64,000 bases of DNA, taken from Pontibacter mangrovi (lineage in GTDB: Bacteria; Bacteroidota; Bacteroidia; Cytophagales; Hymenobacteraceae). The translations under genes and the position numbers were made by a program. The notes under the pieces were generated by a model. It made no database searches, had not been told where the DNA came from, and worked only from the letters and a program-made list of their open reading frames with translations. Below, in pieces: positions 55,544 to 62,958 of this stretch (within the stretch, counting starts at the first letter, position 1; each line of letters begins with the position of its first letter). The stretch lies in assembly GCF_006385705.1 (NCBI RefSeq), contig NZ_VFRQ01000002.1:124001-188000 (forward strand), read 5' to 3'.

Positions 55544-56128
55544 ATGAAGAAATTATACTTCTTATTTTTAGCTTTATTTTTAATCCAAAGCATGGCCGAG
55601 GCACAGGAAAAACCGCGTTTCGGGTTGAAGGGCGGCATTAATGTTTCTGATTATACTGGCCGAGGTTATAATGATTTCTCACTGGAGGATACCCGCACCT
55701 CATATAATATGGGCCTTGTAAGTGAACTGCCTTTAGCTGCCAAATGGAATGTCCAATCCGAGCTACTTTATTCTGAACAAGGATATGTACTTAACAATAA
55801 CAATTCCGCAGCTGACCTAGAAGTTGACCTCAATTATCTTCAACTGCCATTACTTGCAGAGCTAAAGCTATGGAAAGGGCTTTATTTACAAGCAGGACCT
55901 CAACTCAGTTACCTCCTGAATAAAGACTCTCTTCCGGAAGATGGAGAGAACGGGACAGTATTTAACTACAATCGTGTCGACTTTAGCATTGCATTTGGGG
56001 CGGAATATCAATTCCAAAACCTCATGGTGTTCGGCAGGTACAGTAACGGCATAAACCGCATTGTTAATAGCAGCGATGTACAGACGCACAACCGCGTTAT
56101 GCAATTGGGCTTAGGGATTCTCTTATAA
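55544..56128 (+). CDS. outer-membrane beta-barrel protein (PorT-like)
   Basis: A 194-residue exported protein: signal peptide LFLALFLIQSMAEAQ, then FGLKGGINVSDYTG and further alternating strands (WNVQSELLYSEQGYVL, LYLQAGPQLSYLLN, VDFSIAFGAEYQFQ) with a C-terminal LGLGILL. This is the pattern of the small outer-membrane beta-barrel family in Bacteroidota (OMP_b-brl_2, PorT-like). Ligands are unknown. The ATG at 55544 is better than a TTG at 55520 because it starts the signal peptide. Confidence 0.83.
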   Translation: MKKLYFLFLALFLIQSMAEAQEKPRFGLKGGINVSDYTGRGYNDFSLEDTRTSYNMGLVSELPLAAKWNVQSELLYSEQGYVLNNNNSAADLEVDLNYLQLPLLAELKLWKGLYLQAGPQLSYLLNKDSLPEDGENGTVFNYNRVDFSIAFGAEYQFQNLMVFGRYSNGINRIVNSSDVQTHNRVMQLGLGILL

Positions 56129-56160
56129 TAAGATAAAACTTCTAACATAAGCAGAAAAGT

Positions 56161-56682
56161 ATGAAAACACACATTTTACCACTGTTATTCTTCCTGGCCC
56201 TTCTCTCTTTTTCATCCTGTAAAAAGCACAAAAACGAGCCCCAGCTCCCGCCCGCCACAAGGGAGGGCAAGAACACATTCGGGGCGCTGGTGAACGGGGA
56301 AGTGTGGCTGCCAAAGGGAAAGCCCAACTTGTACCAGTCGAGCTTAGATGTAGTCTATGACCCTGAGTATCAGGGAGGCGATTTAAACATTATTGCCTAT
56401 AAGCATGAAACAGATGAGTATCTATCGCTCTTTATGACTCAGCTTGACCATGAGGGAACCTATAGCCTTAACAATCCTGAAATGGGGGCTGCTGGCTTTG
56501 CATCAGCTGCTTGTGATTATAGAAATAATAATTCGGAAATAAGCAGGACCGGCAAACTGGAGATCACAAAGCTGGACTTGACCAACGGCATCATTGCGGG
56601 CACGTTCGAGTTCACGCTGGCAAAGCCCGGCTGTGACACCATCCGCGTGACGGAGGGCCGGTTTGACAAGAAGCTCTTCTAG
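56161..56682 (+). CDS. hypothetical lipoprotein, DUF6252-like
   Basis: A 173-residue lipoprotein with lipobox SFSSC (Cys20). The mature part contains NTFGALVNGEVWLPKGKP and ends LTNGIIAGTFEFTLAKPGCD followed by TIRVTEGRFDKKLF, a pattern seen in DUF6252-type lipoproteins of Bacteroidota. Mostly beta strands; function unknown. It follows the barrel gene by 32 bp and is probably in one transcript. Confidence 0.72.
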   Translation: MKTHILPLLFFLALLSFSSCKKHKNEPQLPPATREGKNTFGALVNGEVWLPKGKPNLYQSSLDVVYDPEYQGGDLNIIAYKHETDEYLSLFMTQLDHEGTYSLNNPEMGAAGFASAACDYRNNNSEISRTGKLEITKLDLTNGIIAGTFEFTLAKPGCDTIRVTEGRFDKKLF

Positions 56683-56779
56683 CAAGCACATAAGTAAAGC
56701 GTGCCCTTTGCCTACCACACTTTTACCATAACCGCTACACCGCCAAACCCAGCCCTCCCCAACTCATGATCAAGTATAG

Positions 56780-57397
56780 ATGAAGTATACATTTGACGTT
56801 CTTAGAAGCCGTACGGTAGTAGTATTGTCCTCGATAGCGGTGATGCTGGCACCGTTCTTTCTGATGGGACTTCTGTATACCCCTGCACTCCGCGCACACA
56901 TTCCAGACTTTCTTTACCGTGACCCGCTGCTGCCCCTGGCAACTCTGGTAATAGCTCCTATTTTCTTGATCTATAACAGAAAGTACCTCTTCTGGGAAAC
57001 CACTGATGTCGCCTTAGACAAAGTTACCGCGAGGCTAACCGTTGATGGGAAGCAGCACCGCTTCAATGACCTAACGTATTATGAACTAGTGGAAGGCTCT
57101 TTATTAACATCCGGGATAGGCCGCCACTTCCTCATTCTCAAGTTCAAGGATAGCAAGAAGATTGATATTGTTCCTTGCAGAACGTCTGAGAGCATTGCCA
57201 ACTACGATGCTTTTGCGGCACATTTTTTAAGCTTTGTTGATCAGTATTTTGAAGAGGATAAAGAGAAACTGGAGAACAAAACGCTAAAGCGCGTAGCGGT
57301 TGCTTTACTTGTGGTGGCTAATGTCAGTTTTATCGTTCTGTTGATTCTCTATGGGAGAGCAGCCGCTAAAATGATCCCGGCCACGCTTACGGTGTAA
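56780..57397 (+). CDS. hypothetical membrane protein
   Basis: A 205-residue protein with two membrane segments near the N-terminus (VVVLSSIAVMLAPFFLMGLL and LLPLATLVIAPIFLIY) and one near the C-terminus (VAVALLVVANVSFIVLLILY). The part between (LDKVTARLTVDGKQHRFNDL, then HFLILKFKDSKKIDIVPCRT) reads like a bacterial PH-like domain. No close family was recognised. Confidence 0.65.
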   Translation: MKYTFDVLRSRTVVVLSSIAVMLAPFFLMGLLYTPALRAHIPDFLYRDPLLPLATLVIAPIFLIYNRKYLFWETTDVALDKVTARLTVDGKQHRFNDLTYYELVEGSLLTSGIGRHFLILKFKDSKKIDIVPCRTSESIANYDAFAAHFLSFVDQYFEEDKEKLENKTLKRVAVALLVVANVSFIVLLILYGRAAAKMIPATLTV

Positions 57398-57476
57398 GGC
57401 GTATGCCTCCCCATCATTTTCAAAACCAAAAGAGCAAAAAAAGGAAGAACCAACTCTCACAACAAAGTATAAAGGT

Positions 57477-57923
57477 ATGATTCGTCCTTACTCACCAGCA
57501 GACAAGCCAAAGCTTTTGGCCTTGCTGCGCCTCAACACGCCCACCTACTTTGCCGAGGCCGAGGGGGCAGACTTTGCCGAGTACCTGGATACCCGCCGGG
57601 AGGAGTATTTTGTGGTAGAGGAGAACGGGGAGCTGATTGGCGGGGGAGGCATCAATTATTTCCCGGAGGAGGGGGTGGCCCGCATTTCCTGGGATGTGAT
57701 TCACCCGGCGCACCAGGGCAAAGGCATTGGCCGGCAGCTGCTGCAGCACCGGATACGCGTTGTGCAAAGTAAGCCAGGGATGCACACCCTCATTGTCCGG
57801 ACGACGCAGTTGGTGTACAGGTTTTATGAGAAAGGAGGCTTTGCGCTGGAGAAGACAGAAAAAGACTTCTGGGCCCCGGGCTTCGACCTGTACCAGATGC
57901 GGATGCCGCTGGCCAAAGTATAA
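57477..57923 (+). CDS. GNAT family N-acetyltransferase
   Basis: A 148-residue complete GNAT protein. IRPYSPADKPKLLALLRLNT is the usual start, FVVEENGELIGGGGINYF holds the middle strands, WDVIHPAHQGKGIGRQLLQH contains the acetyl-CoA loop QGKGIG, and VYRFYEKGGFALEKTEKDFW is motif B. Substrate unknown. It differs from the broken GNAT at 53787. Confidence 0.9.
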   Translation: MIRPYSPADKPKLLALLRLNTPTYFAEAEGADFAEYLDTRREEYFVVEENGELIGGGGINYFPEEGVARISWDVIHPAHQGKGIGRQLLQHRIRVVQSKPGMHTLIVRTTQLVYRFYEKGGFALEKTEKDFWAPGFDLYQMRMPLAKV

Positions 57924-57956
57924 AGTATAAAAACATCACCCTAACCACCTACCCAC

Positions 57957-58421
57957 ATGAAAAAACTTATACTCTCCCTTAGTGCCGCGGCAGTGCTTAC
58001 CGCCTGCGCCACGCAAAAGCAAGCCACTGGCAGCAACCAGATCACCGGCGACACCCGCACCACCGCCGTGGAGTACCTGGACGACAGAACCTATAAACTA
58101 ACCGCCCAGGCAGACGACAAAACTTACGGCTTTGAGCAGCAGAACGCGATAAAAGTAGGCGGCGTGCACGATCAGAGCGGTCCCATGAACGAAAGACGCT
58201 TCCTGAACGCCTTGTTGGGCCCTAACGGCGAGGCTGTAGGTTATTACCGCGAAGGCAGCTGCTGCACATTTAAAACCCCAAACGGGCTGATGGGTGACGC
58301 CGGCTTGCTGGACTTGTACAAAGTGTATTGGGAAGGCGGCACCGACACCCTGAGCCTATACCTGAACATGTATGACGAAGGCGAACTGCTCATTCCGGTT
58401 GGCTTTACAGCAAAGGAGTAG
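57957..58421 (+). CDS. conserved lipoprotein (family often mislabelled as KDO-8-P aldolase)
   Basis: A 154-residue lipoprotein with lipobox LTAC (Cys17). It has the block KTYGFEQQNAIKVGG, then GPMNERRFLNALLGPNGEAV, REGSCCTFKTPNGL, and YLNMYDEGELLIPVGFT, which I recall from a widespread Bacteroidota family frequently annotated as 2-dehydro-3-deoxyphosphooctonate aldolase without evidence; there is no TIM-barrel here. Function unknown. It lies 33 bp after the acetyltransferase gene. Confidence 0.7.
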   Translation: MKKLILSLSAAAVLTACATQKQATGSNQITGDTRTTAVEYLDDRTYKLTAQADDKTYGFEQQNAIKVGGVHDQSGPMNERRFLNALLGPNGEAVGYYREGSCCTFKTPNGLMGDAGLLDLYKVYWEGGTDTLSLYLNMYDEGELLIPVGFTAKE

Positions 58422-58495
58422 TAAAGCGGATTGTTTCTGATGAAATATTATACTATTTTAAGGTATATTTTCAAACCAAAGCCCTCCCAACCATA

Positions 58496-59132
58496 ATGAA
58501 AACAACACTACCTCTGCTCGCGCTCTGCTTTATGCTGCTCTCCGGCTGCGCCTCTACCTACACTACCACAGCCCAAATTAAAAAGCCCCAGCAATACACA
58601 ATGGTATGCTGTCGTGGTGGTAAACACCACGGCCGAAATCAGCCAGCTGGACTCGCTCACCTACGAGCAGCACATCCGGGGCAAGTTCAACAACCTCGAG
58701 AACCACCGGCACCGCAGGCAAATGGAAAGAACGCTGGCCCGCAATATTGCGCCACCCGCCACACAAGCAAGGCTGGTAAAATCGTCGGATGTGTTTGAGA
58801 TAAACACCGATGTGAGCTACAGCGAGTTCCTGCAAAAGATACGCGCCACCGGTGTAGATGGCATTCTGCTGGTGAAGCAAAGCGCTTACTGGCTTACCAC
58901 CAATTCATACACCTCTGTACACGACGAGTATGTGAGCACAACCACCGCCGACACAGAGCCTAACGCCACTTACCATACTTACCTGATCGACCTGGGTTCG
59001 CTAGAGCCCGTATGGTACGCTAACTCTACAGTATCAGGCATCTTCGCAGGTTTCGATACGCTGAACAACCACCTGGCCCGCTCCATCTTCCGAAAACTGC
59101 GCAAGGATAAGTATATTTTTGCAGACTATTAA
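58496..59132 (+). pseudogene. frameshifted lipoprotein gene
   Basis: The first frame (58496) gives a clear lipoprotein signal MLLSGCASTYTTTAQIKKPQ; the conserved continuation is in the next frame: QWYAVVVVNTTAEISQLDSL onward to FRKLRKDKYIFADY at 59132. Joining them needs a skip of one base within about 58578-58602, where the sequence has AAAAA and CCCC runs. The downstream frame alone has only a weak GTG start at 58614. Either a recent one-base insertion, a sequencing error, or programmed +1 shifting explains this. The intact protein would be about 212 residues, similar in style to surface lipoproteins with a DUF-type fold. Confidence 0.75.
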
Positions 59133-59138
59133 GTATAA

Positions 59139-59180
59139 AAAAGTCCGGCAAAGTATGGTTTTATACTTTGCCGGACTTTC
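59139..59180. terminator. bidirectional terminator with paired uptake-like heptamers
   Basis: AAAAGTCCGGCAAAGTAT and ATACTTTGCCGGACTTT form a 16-bp stem around GGTTTT. The outer stem is flanked by an A-run and a T-rich tail. AAAGTATA-like ends face each other in the hairpin. It separates convergent genes. Confidence 0.9.
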
Positions 59181-59209
59181 CGCTTAGCCAGCTTATACTA
59201 AAAGCAGCC

Positions 59210-60175
59210 CTACGCCACCAACTGCGATTCTTCGGGTGCTACCGTGGTCTGCTGTTGCTGCCGCTGCTGCTCCCACTCCTGCTGCAGCATTTTAGAGGTT
59301 TTGCGGCTGCCGTCGTGGCTCCAGCCCGGAGGGCCGAATACATACATAAACTTGTGCTTCCACGATTTCACGCTGCGCACATCCTTCCAGATATCGTTAA
59401 ACTCATGAAAGTTTAGCGTGATAGGGTCGTGCTTGGTAGGCGGGTGCAGCACACCGAACTCCGTCTTCAGGTGCTTGTTTTTGTCCAGGTACGTGCCGAA
59501 CAGCCTGTCCCAGATGATGAGGATGCCGCCGTGGTTGCGGTCGAGGTACTCGATGTTGCGGGCGTGGTGCACCTGGTGTACCCAGGGCGTGTTAAATATT
59601 TGCCCGAACACCGGAATCCTGGGCACCAGTGTGGAGTGCAGGAAGAACTGGTAAATAGAGTTAAACGACATGCACAGCGCGATCATCACCGGGTTAAAGC
59701 CAAGTATAGGCATCCAGATCCAGTAAATAGGTTTGTACAGGAAGATGGTCCAGCCGTTGCGGAAGGCCGTACCCAGGTTAAACTTCTCGGAGGAGTGGTG
59801 CACCAGGTGCGCGGCCCAAAAAATACGGATGGTATGGCAGAAGCGGTGGTGCCAGTAAAAGTTAAAGTCGTCGCCGACGAGGCAGAGCACCCACACCCAC
59901 CAGGCCCAGCCCAAGTTTTCGTAGCCCAGAAACTCCACGCGCAGCGGCTCAAACAGCTTGTAGAACAGGAAGAACAGCCCGATCTGGTAAGCTTTGGTAA
60001 GCGTATTCAGCACGGCGGCGCCCAACCCCACCAGCGTGCTGGCCACAGAGTCTTTCAGGCTATACAGCTCTTTGTCCTCACGGTAGCTGATGTAGGCCTC
60101 GCCGGCTATCAGCAGCGCGAAGAGTGGCACAAAGTAAGTAAAAGGGTTGGGCATTTTACTGAATAGTATCTCCAT
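59210..60175 (-). CDS. sterol desaturase / fatty acid hydroxylase family protein
   Basis: A 321-residue inner-membrane di-iron enzyme. Histidine boxes are DDFNFYWHHRFCHTIRIFWA, HLVHHSSEKFNLGTAFRNGW and WVHQVHHARN, all conserved in the family, with the last region YLDRNHGGILIIWDRLFGTY. Five or so membrane segments surround them. It hydroxylates or desaturates a lipid, perhaps a carotenoid, sphingolipid or ornithine lipid; which cannot be read from the sequence. Confidence 0.88.
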   Translation of the reverse strand: MEILFSKMPNPFTYFVPLFALLIAGEAYISYREDKELYSLKDSVASTLVGLGAAVLNTLTKAYQIGLFFLFYKLFEPLRVEFLGYENLGWAWWVWVLCLVGDDFNFYWHHRFCHTIRIFWAAHLVHHSSEKFNLGTAFRNGWTIFLYKPIYWIWMPILGFNPVMIALCMSFNSIYQFFLHSTLVPRIPVFGQIFNTPWVHQVHHARNIEYLDRNHGGILIIWDRLFGTYLDKNKHLKTEFGVLHPPTKHDPITLNFHEFNDIWKDVRSVKSWKHKFMYVFGPPGWSHDGSRKTSKMLQQEWEQQRQQQQTTVAPEESQLVA

Positions 60176-60382
60176 AAACAGAAGGCGGGTAAATGGTAAA
60201 ACAAGCAGTGCTGCGCCAGAACGAACACTGCATAATTGCCTAATTTACGTAAATTTATACTCCAGTCCTATTTAAGCGGGGCTGGCAACTAAAAGATAAC
60301 ACAGCTGCAGAAGCTACGGGCAACAGAAGTTGCCGCCGCTACTGCCTCACCCTGCCATAGTTACAGCCAAAGAGTCTAAACC

Positions 60383-61306
60383 ATGACGCCACCCTTGAAA
60401 ACCCGCATCGCCCCTACCCCCAGCGGCTATCTGCACCTGGGCAACGCGCTCTCGTTTGCTATTACGTGGGCGCTGGCGAGGCAGCAGAACGGCACGGTTA
60501 TACTTCGGATTGATGACCTGGACAATGCCCGCTTCCGGCCTGAGTACCTGCACGACATCTTCGAGACGCTGCACTTTATGGGTTTGGATTATGATGAAGG
60601 GCCCGCCGATGCCGATGACTTTCTAAAGCAATACTCGCAGCACCTGCGCCTGCCCCGTTACCACGCGCTGCTGCAGCAGCTCGTGGAGCAGGGTGTGGTT
60701 TACGCCTGCCCCTGCTCCCGCAAGCAGTTGGCCAGCCTGCCCTCCAGCGCCTGCGACCTGCACACCTGCCGCCACGAACAACTGCCCCTGCACCAGCCCG
60801 ACATCGCCTGGCGCCTCCGCATCCCCACGGGCACCCAAGTCACCTTTCAGGACCAGTTGCTGAAAAAGTGTACGATAAACCTTTCCGAAGAAATGCCGGA
60901 TTTTGTGGTGCGCCGCAAAGAGGGCATCCCTGCCTACCAGATCGCCTCGCTGTCCGATGACCTGGAAATGGGTATTAAAACCATTGTGCGCGGCGAGGAC
61001 CTGCTAAGTTCCACGGCAGCGCAACTGTATCTGGCGCAGCTGCTCAAGGCAGAAGGCTTTACAAGTATAAATTTTGTGCACCACCCGCTGGTAGCAGACC
61101 CCGAGGGCGGCAAGCTCTCCAAATCCCACGACTCGCTCTCGCTAACCGAAATGCGCAAAAGCGGCCTCAGCAGCAAAGCCTTTTGGCAAACTCTAGCACG
61201 CATGCTGGCCTGGCAAGAGGCAAACATCGTAGATGCCCAAAGCTTTTTGGATAGGTTCAGGCGGGAGGAGCTGCAGAAGTATGGACGGCAGGAGTTGAGG
61301 ACGTAG
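60383..61306 (+). CDS. glutamyl-Q tRNA(Asp) synthetase-like protein
   Basis: A 307-residue class I aminoacyl-tRNA synthetase of the GluRS type without an anticodon-binding domain. The HIGH motif is YLHLGNALS near residue 18-26, the KMSKS motif is KLSKS near residue 245, and a zinc site is formed by CPCSRKQL and CDLHTCRH in the middle. Length and lack of the C-terminal half fit GluQRS (YadB), which attaches glutamate to queuosine in tRNA(Asp). It may instead be a divergent GluRS; confidence in the exact role is moderate. Confidence 0.8.
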   Translation: MTPPLKTRIAPTPSGYLHLGNALSFAITWALARQQNGTVILRIDDLDNARFRPEYLHDIFETLHFMGLDYDEGPADADDFLKQYSQHLRLPRYHALLQQLVEQGVVYACPCSRKQLASLPSSACDLHTCRHEQLPLHQPDIAWRLRIPTGTQVTFQDQLLKKCTINLSEEMPDFVVRRKEGIPAYQIASLSDDLEMGIKTIVRGEDLLSSTAAQLYLAQLLKAEGFTSINFVHHPLVADPEGGKLSKSHDSLSLTEMRKSGLSSKAFWQTLARMLAWQEANIVDAQSFLDRFRREELQKYGRQELRT

Positions 61307-62214
61307 GCAGCGTCTGGCTATAGTACTGGGTCTAACCACCGCTACCCCCTCCCGAAACAAGCCCGGCCCCGTGACTTGGCTAAGAAGAGGGAATTTCTGC
61401 GGACGATTAACCCACCCCTTAGAGCTACGCTCGCTACCTTCGAACTCCCGTTCTCGGTAGTCCAGAGGAGGGGAGTTCACCTCACCCCAGCTCTCTCCTT
61501 TATCGAGGGCCCCTAACCCCAAAACAGGAGAGGGAGTATAACACATATTTATGCCCTAGATTTCTCCCGCTGGTCGAAATGACAGCTTAGCCGTGGCTAT
61601 CTTTCCGGCCTCACGCTGCTGTTCCGGACTTCCCAGTCCGGAACTTTAACTGCTGCGGACATCCTTGTCCGCGCTCCTGCAGTACCGGGCCCAACCACCC
61701 CTGCCCCTCCTTGTCCAAGGAGGGGAATTCTGTTTAAGCTCCGTCAGCAGTGGCTATCGAACCTGATCCCAGCCCTTGGGTGGGGGAAGGGCCCTCGACA
61801 AGAGCGCCTTCTAGATTTCCGGTGACGAAGGCATTGCGACGCAGGAGCAAAGGAAACGTAGACAGCGCGATGCCTGAGAGAGTTTACCCCGAAGCATTTC
61901 AGGGAGCCCTCCCGGCCTGGGAGGGCACTAAAGTATGAGGTGAAACGATAGGCTTGCTTGTAAGACTGAGGATGAACGTTAACCATAAAGAATAGCCTGG
62001 TTCAAATTGCAGAAAGCGGTGGCTATAGAAGTATAAACAGAAGTAAGTATTAAGTATCGCCAAAGTATAAAAAACACTGGCTGCAAGCCCGCGCAAGCGG
62101 AGGCTAACCTATAAGGCACAAGCGGACGCTTGGGCCAGAAAAGTAATGATGAAAGTATAAAAAAACGGCAGCCGCTTTATTGCAACTGCCGCTCCTTATA
62201 GGCTTGAAAAACCC
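61307..62214. repeat. composite repeat copy C and hairpin array
   Basis: The 908-bp gap has no gene. Segment 61330-61540 holds several C/G-rich blocks (CCACCCCTTAGAGC, GGAGGGGAGTTCACC, AACAGGAGAGGGAG). At 61627-61728 three hairpins follow one another: TTCCGGACT/AGTCCGGAA, GCGGACA/TGTCCGC and CCCCTCCTTG/CAAGGAGGGG. From 61690 to 62136 the sequence is the inverse of copy A at 21195-21545, ending in GGCACAAGCGGACGCTTGGG (62115-62134). In part (61870-62136) it also matches copy B. Confidence 0.8.
62158..62191 (-). terminator. terminator after the DUF2911 gene
   Basis: On the minus strand CGGCAGTTGC and GCGGCTGCCG form the stem, followed by TTTTTTTATA. It lies about 25 bp after the stop at 62215. 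Confidence 0.88.
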
Positions 62215-62730
62215 TTACTGCGCCTGCACACTTATCGGAACCTCCAGGTTCTCCCAGCCCAGCACAAGTTCGTCGTCCTTTACCTCATACTTTAGCCGCT
62301 CGTTCATCTGCGCAGATTCCCGTGGCGTAACCTGTACCCGCAAGGCGTCCTGGCTCTCGTCATACTCCGTGCCCCACTGCTTGGTAACCTTGTTAAAGAT
62401 TACCGTCCACTCCTTTTCGCCGGGAATGGCGTAGAAGCTGTATGTGCCCGCCGGCAGCGCCTCGCCCTCTACCAGCACATCCTTGTCGAACATAACGGTA
62501 GTGGCCTCGTTGGCCCCGGCACGCCATACTTCGCCGTAAGGCACCAGCTCGCCCCAAATCGTGCGGCCTTTCACACCCGGGCTGCTGTAGTTAACGGTTA
62601 CGGTTGCCTCGCCGATTTTACCCGTAGCGGTGGCCGCAGGGCTGGCTTTTGTTTCCTGGGCATAGGCTCCCACCGACAGCAGAATGCCGAATAACATCAC
62701 GCACAAGCTTACAAAGTTTGATTTTTTCAT
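62215..62730 (-). CDS. DUF2911 domain-containing exported protein
   Basis: A 171-residue protein with signal peptide residues 1-24 (SVGAYAQ). The DUF2911 domain follows: ATVTVNYSSPGVKGRTIWGE, LVPYGEVWRAGANEATTVMF, LPAGTYSFYAIPGEKEWTVI and FNKVTKQWGTEYDE. It is periplasmic and of unknown function; the gene is common in Bacteroidota. Confidence 0.92.
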   Translation of the reverse strand: MKKSNFVSLCVMLFGILLSVGAYAQETKASPAATATGKIGEATVTVNYSSPGVKGRTIWGELVPYGEVWRAGANEATTVMFDKDVLVEGEALPAGTYSFYAIPGEKEWTVIFNKVTKQWGTEYDESQDALRVQVTPRESAQMNERLKYEVKDDELVLGWENLEVPISVQAQ

Positions 62731-62958
62731 ACTCCTTATACTTTAAGTTCAAAGAAGGAATACGTAAAAAGCCACCGCAGGTATAAAGTATATTTCTGAT
62801 TATCAACAGAAAGTATAAATATACAGTAACGCAAGGCCAAGGCAGCTGCCACTGCACCCCGGGCTTCTATACCGCTGCCATGGCCTCTGCTGTTGCTTTC
62901 TCCCGTATAGGGAGAGAAAGTATAAACCGAAGCCCGACAGCACAAAAAACAAACGCCC

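Noticed and set aside
61744..62096. Short frames inside the composite repeat, also at 21187-21519 and 33101-33376
   Set aside because: Their translations look alike between copies only because the DNA is repeated; frames shift and no copy has a full conserved protein.
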